Below, piece after piece: positions 56,490 through 64,000 of a DNA stretch of 64,000 bases; positions within the stretch are counted from its first letter, which is position 1; each line of letters begins with the position of its first letter. A model generated the notes under the pieces. It made no database searches. It was not told the DNA's origin and was given only the letters and a program-made list of their open reading frames with translations. The DNA is from Aquimarina spinulae (lineage in GTDB: Bacteria > Bacteroidota > Bacteroidia > Flavobacteriales > Flavobacteriaceae), in NCBI RefSeq assembly GCF_943373825.1, contig NZ_CALSBP010000002.1, forward strand, positions 2,655,501-2,719,500, written 5' to 3'. The position numbers and the translations under genes were made by a program.

Positions 56490-57569
56490 TTAACTTAAAT
56501 TATTCTTTACTCTTTTTTTATTCAGGTTCCGATACTTAGAAGGTGTAGTAGCCGTGTGTTTAGTAAAAGCCTTATAAAAGGTGACCTTATTGTTAAAACC
56601 CGACTCTGTAGCAATAGCTTCTATTTTATAAATATTGTATGCAGTGTCTTTCAATAGTTTTTGAGAATACATTACCCTGTGTTTGTTTACGTAATCATTA
56701 AAATTTTCTTTAATGAATTCAGAAAAAGTCTGTGAAATTTGATAAGGTTTCACATTAAGTTCTTTGGCCAAATATCCAATGGTAAGATCGTTTTTTAGAA
56801 ATATAGAATCATGAATAAACAGAGCATTAATTTTCTTTTGAATTTGAACCATATCGTCATGATCTAATGTAGAGTTCGAGTATTTTTTTTTAATTTCTTT
56901 CAGAAATTGAGGATTTGTATAGAGAATAATCCCGACAACAAAAATCATGATATTATTAAACAAATAATAGTAAGCAAATTGACGCCAGCCATCAGCGAAC
57001 AAAGTAAGGAATGAAATAATTAGAGTAGAACAGATGTATATAATCGCAAGTGTAAATAAGTACACTATTACATTTGATGATAGCTTTGCCCTGTTTTTTA
57101 TGGTTATATAAATAACGGCAATTGCATATAATAGTTGATGAATGGCCCTAGCGTAATTTATAGGCATAATTTGATCCATAAAACGCTCTCTCATGTATTG
57201 TAAACGTTCTTCACTAGGTAACATCAAAATATCTATTATGAGTATATATATAATTATGAAGGTTATAAAATGTAAACCATCAATTTTTGAATATTTGTTT
57301 TTGTCATGAATAAAAGATTGAAAATGAAACCATAAAAAAGGACCATAAAGAAAGCCCATATCAAAATAAAACCATCCTAAAAATTGAGGATAGACTACAG
57401 ATAGCTTACTGGTTCCATAAAGAAATACTAATATTTCCAAACCAAATATTCCCGAAAAAAAAGCAATAGTCCAGCTTTTTAGCTTTTTAGAATGTTTAAA
57501 GAAAATGCCTCCCGAAATAAAAAGAATTGTAAGTGACTGTATAAGAAGAAAATACCTTATGGTGCTCAT
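56490..57569 (-). CDS. Membrane-anchored AraC-family regulator
   Basis: The 359-residue protein has seven to eight hydrophobic segments in its first 230 residues. A C-terminal AraC-type double helix-turn-helix spans about 255-350, with LTIGYLAKELNVKPYQISQ near 262 and IYKIEAIATESGFNNKVTFYKAFTKHTATTPSKYR near 312 (a standard second HTH). This 7TM-AraC architecture is common in Flavobacteriaceae and is thought to sense a membrane or periplasmic signal. It lies between the exported cysteine-rich proteins and the GG-leader peptide, all on the minus strand, and may control one or both. Confidence 0.85.
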   Translation of the reverse strand: MSTIRYFLLIQSLTILFISGGIFFKHSKKLKSWTIAFFSGIFGLEILVFLYGTSKLSVVYPQFLGWFYFDMGFLYGPFLWFHFQSFIHDKNKYSKIDGLHFITFIIIYILIIDILMLPSEERLQYMRERFMDQIMPINYARAIHQLLYAIAVIYITIKNRAKLSSNVIVYLFTLAIIYICSTLIISFLTLFADGWRQFAYYYLFNNIMIFVVGIILYTNPQFLKEIKKKYSNSTLDHDDMVQIQKKINALFIHDSIFLKNDLTIGYLAKELNVKPYQISQTFSEFIKENFNDYVNKHRVMYSQKLLKDTAYNIYKIEAIATESGFNNKVTFYKAFTKHTATTPSKYRNLNKKRVKNNLS

Positions 57570-57686
57570 AAAAAATGGATTAACTACGCTACTTTTTTGA
57601 TAGAACCAATGTCACACTTTGGAAAAGAGAGTAGTAAAAACCTTTCGATATCAAAAGAAAGATTATTAGAAGATTTTAATTTTATT

Positions 57687-57726
57687 TATATAGAGTTCTG
57701 AAAATTAATTTTCAGAACTCTATATA
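57687..57726. terminator. Perfect 40-base palindrome, terminator of the GG-peptide gene
   Basis: Two 20-base arms are perfectly self-complementary with no loop bases left over. The palindrome lies 20 bases past the stop of the minus-strand peptide gene. It is a strong hairpin without a long T-tract. Confidence 0.75.
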
Positions 57727-57746
57727 ATCTTATTAGATTAAACGTA

Positions 57747-57944
57747 TCAGTGACTGTCCCAACAAAAGCCACCAGGTTGTAGACCAGGATAAGAATCTAA
57801 AAAACATAATCCCACACAATAGCAACACCCTTGTCCGCCAGGACAATCTTGGTGATCATCGCAGGGCCTGTGAGCACCACCCATAATTTTTTGCTGTTGC
57901 TTTTTGTCTAGTGCTTTACCAAGGTTTAACAATTTTGATTTCAT
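57747..57944 (-). CDS. GG-leader cysteine-rich peptide precursor
   Basis: The 65-residue product starts with MKSKLLNLGKALDKKQQQKI followed by MGG, the flavobacterial double-glycine leader (cleavage expected after Gly23). The core of 42 residues contains seven cysteines in the order C-x5-C-x5-CC-x-C-x3-C-x14-C, with a CPGG motif and a WDSH end. Such leaders direct peptides to C39-peptidase ABC exporters. The core could be a bacteriocin, a disulfide-bonded signal peptide or a modified RiPP. No exporter or modification enzyme is encoded nearby, so maturation must use proteins from elsewhere. It is monocistronic. Confidence 0.75.
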   Translation of the reverse strand: MKSKLLNLGKALDKKQQQKIMGGAHRPCDDHQDCPGGQGCCYCVGLCFLDSYPGLQPGGFCWDSH

Positions 57945-58322
57945 AATAAGAGTTTTAAGAGATTTTTGCCTTAAAAATTTATAGACACCTAAGGCATGAG
58001 TCTAAAATTTTGATAGCATAATAGCCTATAAAAATCACAATGAATTTATTGAATAATTTTTACCTGAAAAACAAATCACGATTATATTTAACATTTTGAT
58101 AATCAATAAAATGTTGATGTTGTGATTTTCTTAATTTTCGATGTAATATTTTGATCAATAATCGATATGGCAAAAAAAGAGAGTTTAAGCCGAGAAAAAG
58201 ATGTTAACAACCGGTTTTTTAACGAAAGAAATGTATTTTTACAACGCACACATAATTTTTGTGTACAATCAACACACTAAAAGTCAAGTTTTTTAGTTAT
58301 CACACGTATAAATTTATCTGGT
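57945..58322. promoter_or_regulatory. Divergent intergenic region with nested inverted repeats
   Basis: This is 378 bases between the peptide gene (-) and sprE (+). It contains a 7-bp repeat (57967-57996) and a nested pair: an outer 7-bp stem (58073-58079 with 58122-58128) enclosing an inner 8-bp stem (58090-58097 with 58108-58115). Near sprE, ATAATTTTTG at about 58250-58260 resembles the -7 box with one extra base. A 37-codon frame (58167-58280) exists in phase with sprE but ends before it. No operator was identified. Confidence 0.4.
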
Positions 58323-60962
58323 TTGGGCAGAAAATTATTAAAGATCGCGCTGATATTGCTTTTGGCAATTGTAGGATTTGCTTGTTCTCGTAAAAAGGAC
58401 AAGTTTATAAATCGTACATGGCATGATGTTACGACAAAAAATAATACGCTATATAATGGCCGATTGGCTTTTGATATAGGTAAGGAAGATATCGTTCAGT
58501 CTTATAAAGACAATTTCTGGGAGTTACTACCGGTAGAAAGGATGATTATAAGTGAAGATGTTAGACTTCCTAACGAAGTACTTAATAAAAACTTTGATAG
58601 AGCAGAGGAGAAAGCAGTAAAAGCAATCCAAAAGCATAGTATGCTTATTGATAATAAGGAACGTAATCCTAAAATCGATGAAGCATTTTTGCTATTAGGT
58701 AAAGCTCGTTATTTTGAACAACGTTTTGTGCCGGCATTAGAAGCTTTTAACTACATCTTATATAAATATCCCACAAGTAATACGATCAATCATGCCAAAG
58801 TATGGAGAGCCAAAACTAATCTTCGCCTTGATAATAATGATAAAGCAATAGAGGATCTTACCAGAATGATCGAACAGGAGTTTATGAAACCCCAGGATTA
58901 TGCCGATGCTATAGCTATGATGGCTCAAGCATATATTAACTTAGAAAGAAAAGACTCTGCTGTTACTTATATTACCAAAGCTGCCGTTCATACCAGAAAG
59001 AATGAAGAGAAAGGCAGATATCTCTATATAAAAGGACAATTACTAAATGAATTAGGCTATAAGGATAGTGCAAATTATGCGTTTGATCAGGTTATTGCAC
59101 TCAATAGAAAAGCGCCCAGAAAATACATGATGAATGCCTATATGGCAAAAGCTCGAAATTTTAATTATGAGAATGGTAATAAGGAAGAGTTTCTTGAATT
59201 ATTAGCCGATCTTGAAAAAAATCGAGAAAATCGACCGTTTTTAGATAAAATATACAACCAAAAAGCAGTTTATTTTAAAACCTTGGATTCTATTGATCTG
59301 GCTGTAGCATATTATAATAAATCATTACGAACAAAGTCTGAAGATAAATACTTAGAATCCCTTAATTATTATACTCTGGGAGATATTAGTTTTGATAGAA
59401 AAGAGTATGCTATCTCTGGAGCGTATTATGATAGCACACTTCAGCGAATGATTGTAGATTCAAAACGGTATAGGGTATTAAAGAAAAAGAGAGATAATCT
59501 TGAAGATGTTATTTTATACGAAGGTATTGCCAAGACAAATGACAGTATTCTTACTATTTTGGCCATGTCACCAGAGCAGAGAATAACATATTATGCAGAG
59601 TATACCAATACGTTAAAAACAAAAGCTATAGAAGAAGAAAAAGCTGCAGAAATTGCCAGAATAAAGGATAACTTGCCTGTAGAACAAAGGTATAGACAGC
59701 CAGGTTCTGGATTTGGAACAGATACTAAAGGACCAAGTGTAGAAGGAGGAACTTTTTATTTCTATAACCAAACTACTGTAGCTTATGGTAAAACTGCATT
59801 TAAAAGAACATATGGAAACAGAGAGTTACAAGACAATTGGAGAGTTTCGAGTATTTCTAATCCAGGTGCTGTTTCTACAATAGAGAAAGAGAAAAAGGAT
59901 GAATACTCTATCGATACCGATCCAACATTTGATCCACAAACCTATATTGCTCAATTACCAACCGATCCTTCAGCTATAGATAGTCTTCAAACTGATCGTA
60001 ATTTTGCCTATTATCAACTTGGCGTTATATATAAAGAAAAATTTCAGGAATATGGTTTAGCTATAGATAAATTCGAAAATCTATTGCAGAGTAATCCCGA
60101 AAAACGATTAATTATTCCTTCTAAATATAATTTGTACAAAATCTATTTGGCGCAAGGAAACACCTCGAGATCCAATGCAATGATGCAGGATATTATTAAT
60201 AATCATGGAGAATCGAGATATGCCAAAATTCTTCAGAATCCTGATGAAGCATTAAAGGATGATGAAAACAGCCCTAAATTTATATATAATAGGTTGTATA
60301 GAGATTTTCAGAATCAAAAATATGCGTCTGTAATAAAAGAAAGCGATGAGATGATTATAAAATTTGGCGGAGATGAAGATTTTTTACCCAAATTCGAATT
60401 ATTAAAAGCACAGGCGATAGGACGATATAGAGGATTTGAAGCGTATAAAGAAGCACTTAATTATGTGTCTCTTAATTACCCTCAAAGCCCAGAAGGTAAA
60501 AAAGCACAGGTGATCTACCAGGTTACGATTCCGCAAATTCAGGATAATGCATTTTTGACCAATATAGACGAGCAGAATAACCATAAGTTGATTTATGCAT
60601 TTTCTACTTTTGGAGACAATCAAGCACAAGCATTAAAAGAACAAATAGAAGCCATTATTAAAGAACTTCGATATGAGAAGATGAAAGTTTCCTTAGATGT
60701 ATATAATAAAGATCAACAATTTGTAGTTGTACATACAAACGGAAGTAGATTAGCAGCAGAAGGATTTGGAGAATTATTGTCTTTGGGTAAAACCGAAGAC
60801 ACCCGTGGTGTAGATTTAACAAAGTGGAACAGGAAAAAGAAATATTATGAAAAAGTAGAGGCTACGTATTTTACGATAGCATCTCCGAATTATCGAGTGC
60901 TTCAGATTCATAAAAATCTTGAAGAATATGCTCAATCAGAACCAGAATTAGAAACCGAATAA
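58323..60962 (+). CDS. sprE: Type IX secretion / gliding lipoprotein SprE (PorW)
   Basis: The 879-residue protein has a lipoprotein signal ending in GFAC (Cys21). It carries many TPR-like helical repeats across residues about 90-480 and again from about 560. The beginning of the mature part (NRTWHDVTTKNNTLYNG near 29-45) and the overall length match SprE/PorW, a periplasmic lipoprotein needed for type IX secretion and gliding. It starts with TTG at 58323. The frame upstream is closed by a TAA at 58278 with no ATG or GTG after it, so TTG is the only plausible start. It is followed by a bactofilin gene after 23 bases. Confidence 0.88.
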   Translation: MGRKLLKIALILLLAIVGFACSRKKDKFINRTWHDVTTKNNTLYNGRLAFDIGKEDIVQSYKDNFWELLPVERMIISEDVRLPNEVLNKNFDRAEEKAVKAIQKHSMLIDNKERNPKIDEAFLLLGKARYFEQRFVPALEAFNYILYKYPTSNTINHAKVWRAKTNLRLDNNDKAIEDLTRMIEQEFMKPQDYADAIAMMAQAYINLERKDSAVTYITKAAVHTRKNEEKGRYLYIKGQLLNELGYKDSANYAFDQVIALNRKAPRKYMMNAYMAKARNFNYENGNKEEFLELLADLEKNRENRPFLDKIYNQKAVYFKTLDSIDLAVAYYNKSLRTKSEDKYLESLNYYTLGDISFDRKEYAISGAYYDSTLQRMIVDSKRYRVLKKKRDNLEDVILYEGIAKTNDSILTILAMSPEQRITYYAEYTNTLKTKAIEEEKAAEIARIKDNLPVEQRYRQPGSGFGTDTKGPSVEGGTFYFYNQTTVAYGKTAFKRTYGNRELQDNWRVSSISNPGAVSTIEKEKKDEYSIDTDPTFDPQTYIAQLPTDPSAIDSLQTDRNFAYYQLGVIYKEKFQEYGLAIDKFENLLQSNPEKRLIIPSKYNLYKIYLAQGNTSRSNAMMQDIINNHGESRYAKILQNPDEALKDDENSPKFIYNRLYRDFQNQKYASVIKESDEMIIKFGGDEDFLPKFELLKAQAIGRYRGFEAYKEALNYVSLNYPQSPEGKKAQVIYQVTIPQIQDNAFLTNIDEQNNHKLIYAFSTFGDNQAQALKEQIEAIIKELRYEKMKVSLDVYNKDQQFVVVHTNGSRLAAEGFGELLSLGKTEDTRGVDLTKWNRKKKYYEKVEATYFTIASPNYRVLQIHKNLEEYAQSEPELETE

Positions 60963-60985
60963 TCATTTAATCCCCCTTATATATT

Positions 60986-61432
60986 ATGTTTTCAGACAAT
61001 AAAAAAGGAAGAGACTACGGCAATACGACCGATTTCTCTCGTAACCAAAACAAAATCTCAGAAGGAACTAAAATCATAGGAGATGTTATTTCTGAAGGAG
61101 GTTTTAGAATTGAAGGTACTATCGAAGGAACTTTTAAAACTACTGGCAAAGTAGTAGTAGGAACATCAGGCTTTATTAAAGGTACGTTAGAGTGCTCTGA
61201 TGCAGATTTCGAAGGTAAGTTCTCAGGAACTCTTAACGTATCAAATACCTTATCTTTAAAACCAACGGCACATATCGAAGGCGAAGTTACTGTAGGTAAA
61301 TTGGCTGTTGAACCAGGAGCAAACTTTAATGCATCTTGTTCTATGAAAGGTAATGTGAAATCTTTGAGTAAGCCTAGTGAACAGAAACCTTCACAATCGC
61401 AAACAACACAAGGACAAGGAAAATCAGCTTAG
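60986..61432 (+). CDS. Bactofilin
   Basis: The 148-residue polymer-forming cytoskeletal protein has a central right-handed beta-helix of repeating Gly-rich turns (for example GGFRIEGTIEGTF near residues 38-50 and GFIKGTLECSD near 61). It has short disordered ends: a basic N-terminus and a Gln/Ser-rich C-terminus. Bactofilins polymerise without nucleotides and organise cell-wall or polar complexes. Closeness to sprE may reflect a shared envelope function. A 15-bp hairpin follows the stop. Confidence 0.92.
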   Translation: MFSDNKKGRDYGNTTDFSRNQNKISEGTKIIGDVISEGGFRIEGTIEGTFKTTGKVVVGTSGFIKGTLECSDADFEGKFSGTLNVSNTLSLKPTAHIEGEVTVGKLAVEPGANFNASCSMKGNVKSLSKPSEQKPSQSQTTQGQGKSA

Positions 61433-61433
61433 A

Positions 61434-61494
61434 TTAGAAGTTTGTATTTACTGTATTAGGTTTTCTCTTGATTGCCGTGAATACAAACTTCTAA
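61434..61494. terminator. Hairpin with 15-bp perfect stem
   Basis: Arms at 61434-61448 and 61480-61494 pair perfectly around a 31-base loop, just after the bactofilin stop. No T-tract follows, so it may be a processing or stability element more than an intrinsic terminator. Confidence 0.6.
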
Positions 61495-61710
61495 TATAAA
61501 AAATGTAACTATAAATTAGTTACAGGACGCTAAAGGGAGCATTTTTTCTCATAGAGCCAAAGCAGAAGAAAACTTCTCTTTAGTAAATAATCTCGAACGA
61601 TTTAGTGATTACTTATTGTGGTCATGATATTGGATACGGGATCAGACAATAGATTTTCTGTATATTAGAATGTTTATTTAAAACGATGTTTTTTCTTAAT
61701 AAAAGAAACC

Positions 61711-61941
61711 TTGAAAAATAATAATCGAGGTAAGAAAACCTTTAATAAATATATTGCCCTTACAGGAATAGCTTTCCAAATGGGAGCTACCATATTCCTG
61801 TGTGCTTACGCCGGAAAAAAACTAGATGCCTATTATGAATTGGATAAACAATGGTTTACCATGGGATTTATACTCTTTGGAGTAACCGCATCTATATACT
61901 TGGTGATTAAGCAACTCAATCGGATTAATAAATCTGATTGA
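61711..61941 (+). CDS. AtpZ/AtpI-family protein
   Basis: The 76-residue protein has two membrane helices (about residues 15-33 and 45-63) with a short loop carrying GKKLD. This is the pattern of AtpZ/AtpI, which helps assemble the c-ring of F-type ATP synthase. It starts with TTG. It begins the ATP synthase gene group, as usual for the family. Confidence 0.85.
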   Translation: MKNNNRGKKTFNKYIALTGIAFQMGATIFLCAYAGKKLDAYYELDKQWFTMGFILFGVTASIYLVIKQLNRINKSD

Positions 61942-62054
61942 TTATTATAATGTATCGCCATTAGATTTTTAAATCCCTTAAATGCTTCTATACTATTTAG
62001 AAAATTTAGATATTTGATGAGTTTATTTTTTGAATAAAGAATTTTAATACGCTA

Positions 62055-62432
62055 ATGGGAAAGAACGTATTCCGTTTTTTATTTCTTTTCACTATTGTAA
62101 TAGCAGGCAGTTATATGATCCATATGGGTATCATAAACACCTTTTTGCTCGAAAGAAATATCAATATTATCAAGCTTTCATATGTATTCAATAGTGCATT
62201 CACCTTTGTCTTTACAATAGTTATACTAGTGCTAAGTAAAAAATTTAAAGACCAACTTGGTTTTATTTTTATGGCAGGTAGCCTTATAAAAATAGGAGTT
62301 TTTATGGCCGTCAGTAAGCTTAATGATTTCGAAATCAGTAAAAATGTCTTTCTTGATTTTTTTATAGCCTATCTAATCTGTTTAATCCTCGAAGTCTATT
62401 ATGTTTCAAAAATTTTGAATTCTACTAAATAA
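62055..62432 (+). CDS. DUF6168-like membrane protein
   Basis: The 125-residue protein has four hydrophobic segments and lies between atpI/Z and atpB. Flavobacteria carry a small membrane protein of this kind here, which I know as DUF6168. It resembles subunit I-like proteins in size, but no role is proven. The sequence gives no catalytic residues. Confidence 0.65.
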   Translation: MGKNVFRFLFLFTIVIAGSYMIHMGIINTFLLERNINIIKLSYVFNSAFTFVFTIVILVLSKKFKDQLGFIFMAGSLIKIGVFMAVSKLNDFEISKNVFLDFFIAYLICLILEVYYVSKILNSTK

Positions 62433-62513
62433 TTGATTTTCAGAAACTTAATCATTTACGGATAATCTTAAACTTATTTAGTCAAAATAGTTTAAGAATC
62501 TAACATAATTATG

Positions 62514-62521
62514 TACATTTG
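62514..62521 (+). promoter_or_regulatory. Flavobacterial -7 box for atpB
   Basis: TACATTTG fits TAnnTTTG exactly, 33 bases before the atpB ATG at 62555. A TTTAAG upstream may serve as the -33 element. The TTG at 62519 lies inside this box, so it cannot be the translation start of the resulting transcript. Confidence 0.6.
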
Positions 62522-62554
62522 CACCGAAATTTAGGAACCGAAATTTTACGCGTA

Positions 62555-63631
62555 ATGCAAAAACGTACTGTAGTTAAAATTTTATTGATTTTTAGTCTGG
62601 TCTTTACGACAGGAAACTTATTCGCCAAAGAATCCGAGAAAAAGGAAAATGAAGGAGAAGGAGGTTTAAAAGAACGAATCAAAGAATTTGTAGATCATCA
62701 CCTTCAAGACTCTTATGATTTTACATTGTTTTCTGATGAAGAAGCAAACAAGCATTATGGCTTTCCTTTGCCTGTGATTTTATGGGATAATGGACTAAAA
62801 GTTTTTTCTTCCTCTAAATTTCACCACGGTGAATCTGTTGCCGAAGTTGATGGTAATCACTATAAGTTATACCATTCAAAAATTTATAAAACAGATGCAT
62901 CAGGTACGATCAATTATGATGAAGATCACCATGCTACCAATGCAAAACCACTTGATTTTTCTATTACCAAAAATGTTGTAAGTATGCTATTGATTAGTCT
63001 ACTTATGTTTTTTATGTTTAGAAGTCTTGCTAAATCATATAAGAAAAATAACGGTATCCCTACAGGAGTAGGACGTTTCTTAGAGCCTTTGGTTTTGTTT
63101 ATAAGAGATGATATAGCTATTCCTAATATTGGAGAACATAAATATAAGAAGTACATGAGCTTTTTGCTTACCGTTTTCTTCTTTATTTGGTTTTTAAACC
63201 TTTTAGGAATGACTCCTCTGGGAGTTAATGTTACAGGAAATATTGCGGTAACTTTTGCATTGGCATTAATTGTATTTCTAATTACTAATTTAACAGCGAA
63301 TAAAAATTATTGGGGTCACATTTTCTGGATGCCAGGTGTGCCAACTTTTATGAAAGTTGTTTTAGCGCCAATAGAATTGTTAGGAGTTTTTATCAAGCCA
63401 TTTTCATTAATGATTCGTTTATATGCGAACATGACTGCAGGTCACGTAGTACTAATGAGTATTATTGGAATGATATTCATATTTAAAAACTGGATCGGTA
63501 GTCCATTATCATTTGGATTAGCTTTTGCGTTATCAATATTAGAATTATTGGTTGCAGCATTACAAGCTTATATATTTACGATGTTGTCTGCGCTATACTT
63601 TGGTATGGCAAATGAAGAGGCACATCACTAG
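62555..63631 (+). CDS. atpB: F0F1 ATP synthase subunit a
   Basis: Subunit a forms the proton half-channels next to the c-ring. The 358-residue protein starts with a signal peptide (KILLIFSLVFTTGNLFA) and an extra periplasmic region of about 120 residues rich in His and Asp, as in other Bacteroidetes. The membrane domain follows. The essential arginine is Arg288 in SLMIRLYANMTAGHVV, and the second half-channel helix (LLVAALQAYIFT) is intact. The start at 62555 was chosen over the TTG at 62519, which falls in the promoter. Confidence 0.93.
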   Translation: MQKRTVVKILLIFSLVFTTGNLFAKESEKKENEGEGGLKERIKEFVDHHLQDSYDFTLFSDEEANKHYGFPLPVILWDNGLKVFSSSKFHHGESVAEVDGNHYKLYHSKIYKTDASGTINYDEDHHATNAKPLDFSITKNVVSMLLISLLMFFMFRSLAKSYKKNNGIPTGVGRFLEPLVLFIRDDIAIPNIGEHKYKKYMSFLLTVFFFIWFLNLLGMTPLGVNVTGNIAVTFALALIVFLITNLTANKNYWGHIFWMPGVPTFMKVVLAPIELLGVFIKPFSLMIRLYANMTAGHVVLMSIIGMIFIFKNWIGSPLSFGLAFALSILELLVAALQAYIFTMLSALYFGMANEEAHH

Positions 63632-63663
63632 AATTTGAACGTTTAATTTTTAATTATATAATT

Positions 63664-63855
63664 ATGGAAATTCCAAATATTGTTGGAGCAGGTTTAATCG
63701 TAATCGGAGCTGGTATTGGTATCGGTAGAATCGGTGGACAGGCGATGGACGCTATCGCTCGTCAACCAGAAGCTTCTGGTAAAATCCAAACAGCTATGCT
63801 TATTGCAGCAGCACTTATTGAAGGTATTGGATTTGCAGCGTTATTCGCAGCTTAA
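63664..63855 (+). CDS. atpE: F0F1 ATP synthase subunit c
   Basis: The 63-residue hairpin protein has two membrane helices joined by the polar loop ARQPE (residues 32-36). The ion-carrying carboxylate is Glu53, in ALIEGIGF. The residue after the Glu is Gly rather than Ser or Thr, so a proton, not sodium, is the likely coupling ion (inference from the known Na+ signature). It is followed by an intercistronic stem-loop before atpF. Confidence 0.96.
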   Translation: MEIPNIVGAGLIVIGAGIGIGRIGGQAMDAIARQPEASGKIQTAMLIAAALIEGIGFAALFAA

Positions 63856-63861
63856 TTTACA

Positions 63862-63896
63862 AACAACAGCTATGACGGTTGGTTATAGCTGTTGTT
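63862..63896 (+). promoter_or_regulatory. Intercistronic stem-loop atpE-atpF
   Basis: Two 12-base perfect arms (63862-63873 and 63885-63896) enclose an 11-base loop, 6 bases past the atpE stop. Subunit c is needed in about ten copies per complex, so a hairpin that partly stops transcription or protects the atpE 3' end would fit. Its role is inferred. Confidence 0.6.
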
Positions 63897-63943
63897 AATT
63901 AGATTTTTAAAATTAAACACTAAAGAAATTAATATCACTAATA

Positions 63944-64000
63944 ATGGAGAAGTTAATAAATGATTTTTCGTTTGGTCTGTTTTTCTGGCAGATCTTAATC
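63944..64000 (+). CDS. atpF: F0F1 ATP synthase subunit b, N-terminal part (cut by window end)
   Basis: The first 19 codons read MEKLINDFSFGLFFWQILI, the membrane anchor typical of Bacteroidetes subunit b. The rest, including delta and the F1 genes expected next, lies outside the window. Confidence 0.88.
   Translation, partial: MEKLINDFSFGLFFWQILI

Noticed and set aside
57687..57726. 40-base palindrome as a recombination or attachment site
   Set aside because: It directly follows a gene stop, no integrase or repeat copy was seen, and it fits a terminator hairpin better.
58167..58280. A 37-codon frame starting with MAKKESLSREKD upstream of sprE
   Set aside because: No recognisable family, and a promoter-like box for sprE falls inside it. 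Not listed as a gene, only noted as part of the leader.
62519..62555. TTG at 62519 as the atpB start
   Set aside because: It falls inside an exact TAnnTTTG promoter box. The ATG at 62555 gives a proper signal peptide.
1..64000. CRISPR arrays, insertion sequences, tRNA or rRNA genes
   Set aside because: No regularly spaced repeats, transposase-like proteins or tRNA/rRNA-like segments were noticed on reading. A tRNA covariance scan was not possible here.

Overview
The window is about 64 kb of low-GC DNA from a member of the Bacteroidetes, most likely a marine Flavobacteriaceae of the Aquimarina/Kordia kind. The evidence is the gliding/type IX secretion lipoprotein SprE (PorW), several flavobacterial DUF families (DUF4254, DUF4956, DUF5687, DUF6168, DUF6341, DUF6427, DUF6909-like), promoters of the Bacteroidetes -7 form TAnnTTTG, A-rich ribosome-binding regions instead of Shine-Dalgarno sites, and a GG-leader peptide of the flavobacterial type. 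The genus is an inference.

Layout. Positions 1-3586 hold the end of an M23 peptidase, a GH3-type amide synthetase and a DUF6909-like protein. Positions 3589-46990 are a surface-polysaccharide locus (O-antigen or capsule type), every gene on the + strand. It starts with a Wzz-like protein, manA and rmlBAC, then a structured leader, a second Wzz-like protein and rmlD. Next is a legionaminic-acid operon of the Campylobacter GDP-sugar type (legB, legC, legH, legI, legG, ptmE, legF, ptmF, ptmA). This operon contains a membrane GT-C-like gene, and its ptmE is frameshifted at an A9 tract. An exported beta-helix protein and a lipoprotein follow, separated by the remains of a second ptmF/ptmA copy. 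Then come a DUF4956 / CotH kinase-beta-helix / VTC polyphosphate-polymerase module with a small paralogue of the CotH N-terminal domain, and a sugar-amidation cassette (HisF-like, HisH-like, WbpG-like). The locus ends with an acetyltransferase, Wzx, a candidate nonulosonate transferase, two Wzy/WaaL-like proteins, a methyltransferase, an SDR epimerase, a GT4, gmd plus an Rmd-like reductase, ugd, uxs, the initiating sugar phosphotransferase and a third Wzy/WaaL-like protein.

Positions 47149-55364 are core functions: purD, DUF6341, DUF6427, DUF4254 plus a GT9, a PaaE-like reductase and a DUF5687/ABC exporter. Positions 55377-57944, on the minus strand, form a small island of cysteine-rich exported proteins, a membrane-anchored AraC regulator and a GG-leader cysteine-rich peptide. 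Positions 58323-64000 hold sprE, a bactofilin and the start of the ATP synthase operon (atpI/Z, DUF6168, atpB, atpE, atpF).

How the genes work together. The nucleotide-sugar genes predict dTDP-L-rhamnose, GDP-6-deoxyhexose (probably D-rhamnose), UDP-glucuronate, UDP-xylose, CMP-legionaminate and an acetamidino-sugar. A lipid-linked unit would be started at 44179, flipped by Wzx at 32084, polymerised by one of the Wzy-like proteins under Wzz control, and possibly trimmed or decorated by exported proteins encoded inside the locus. The least understood part is the DUF4956-CotH-VTC module at 23421-28507. No tRNA, rRNA, CRISPR array, insertion sequence or integrase gene was seen.
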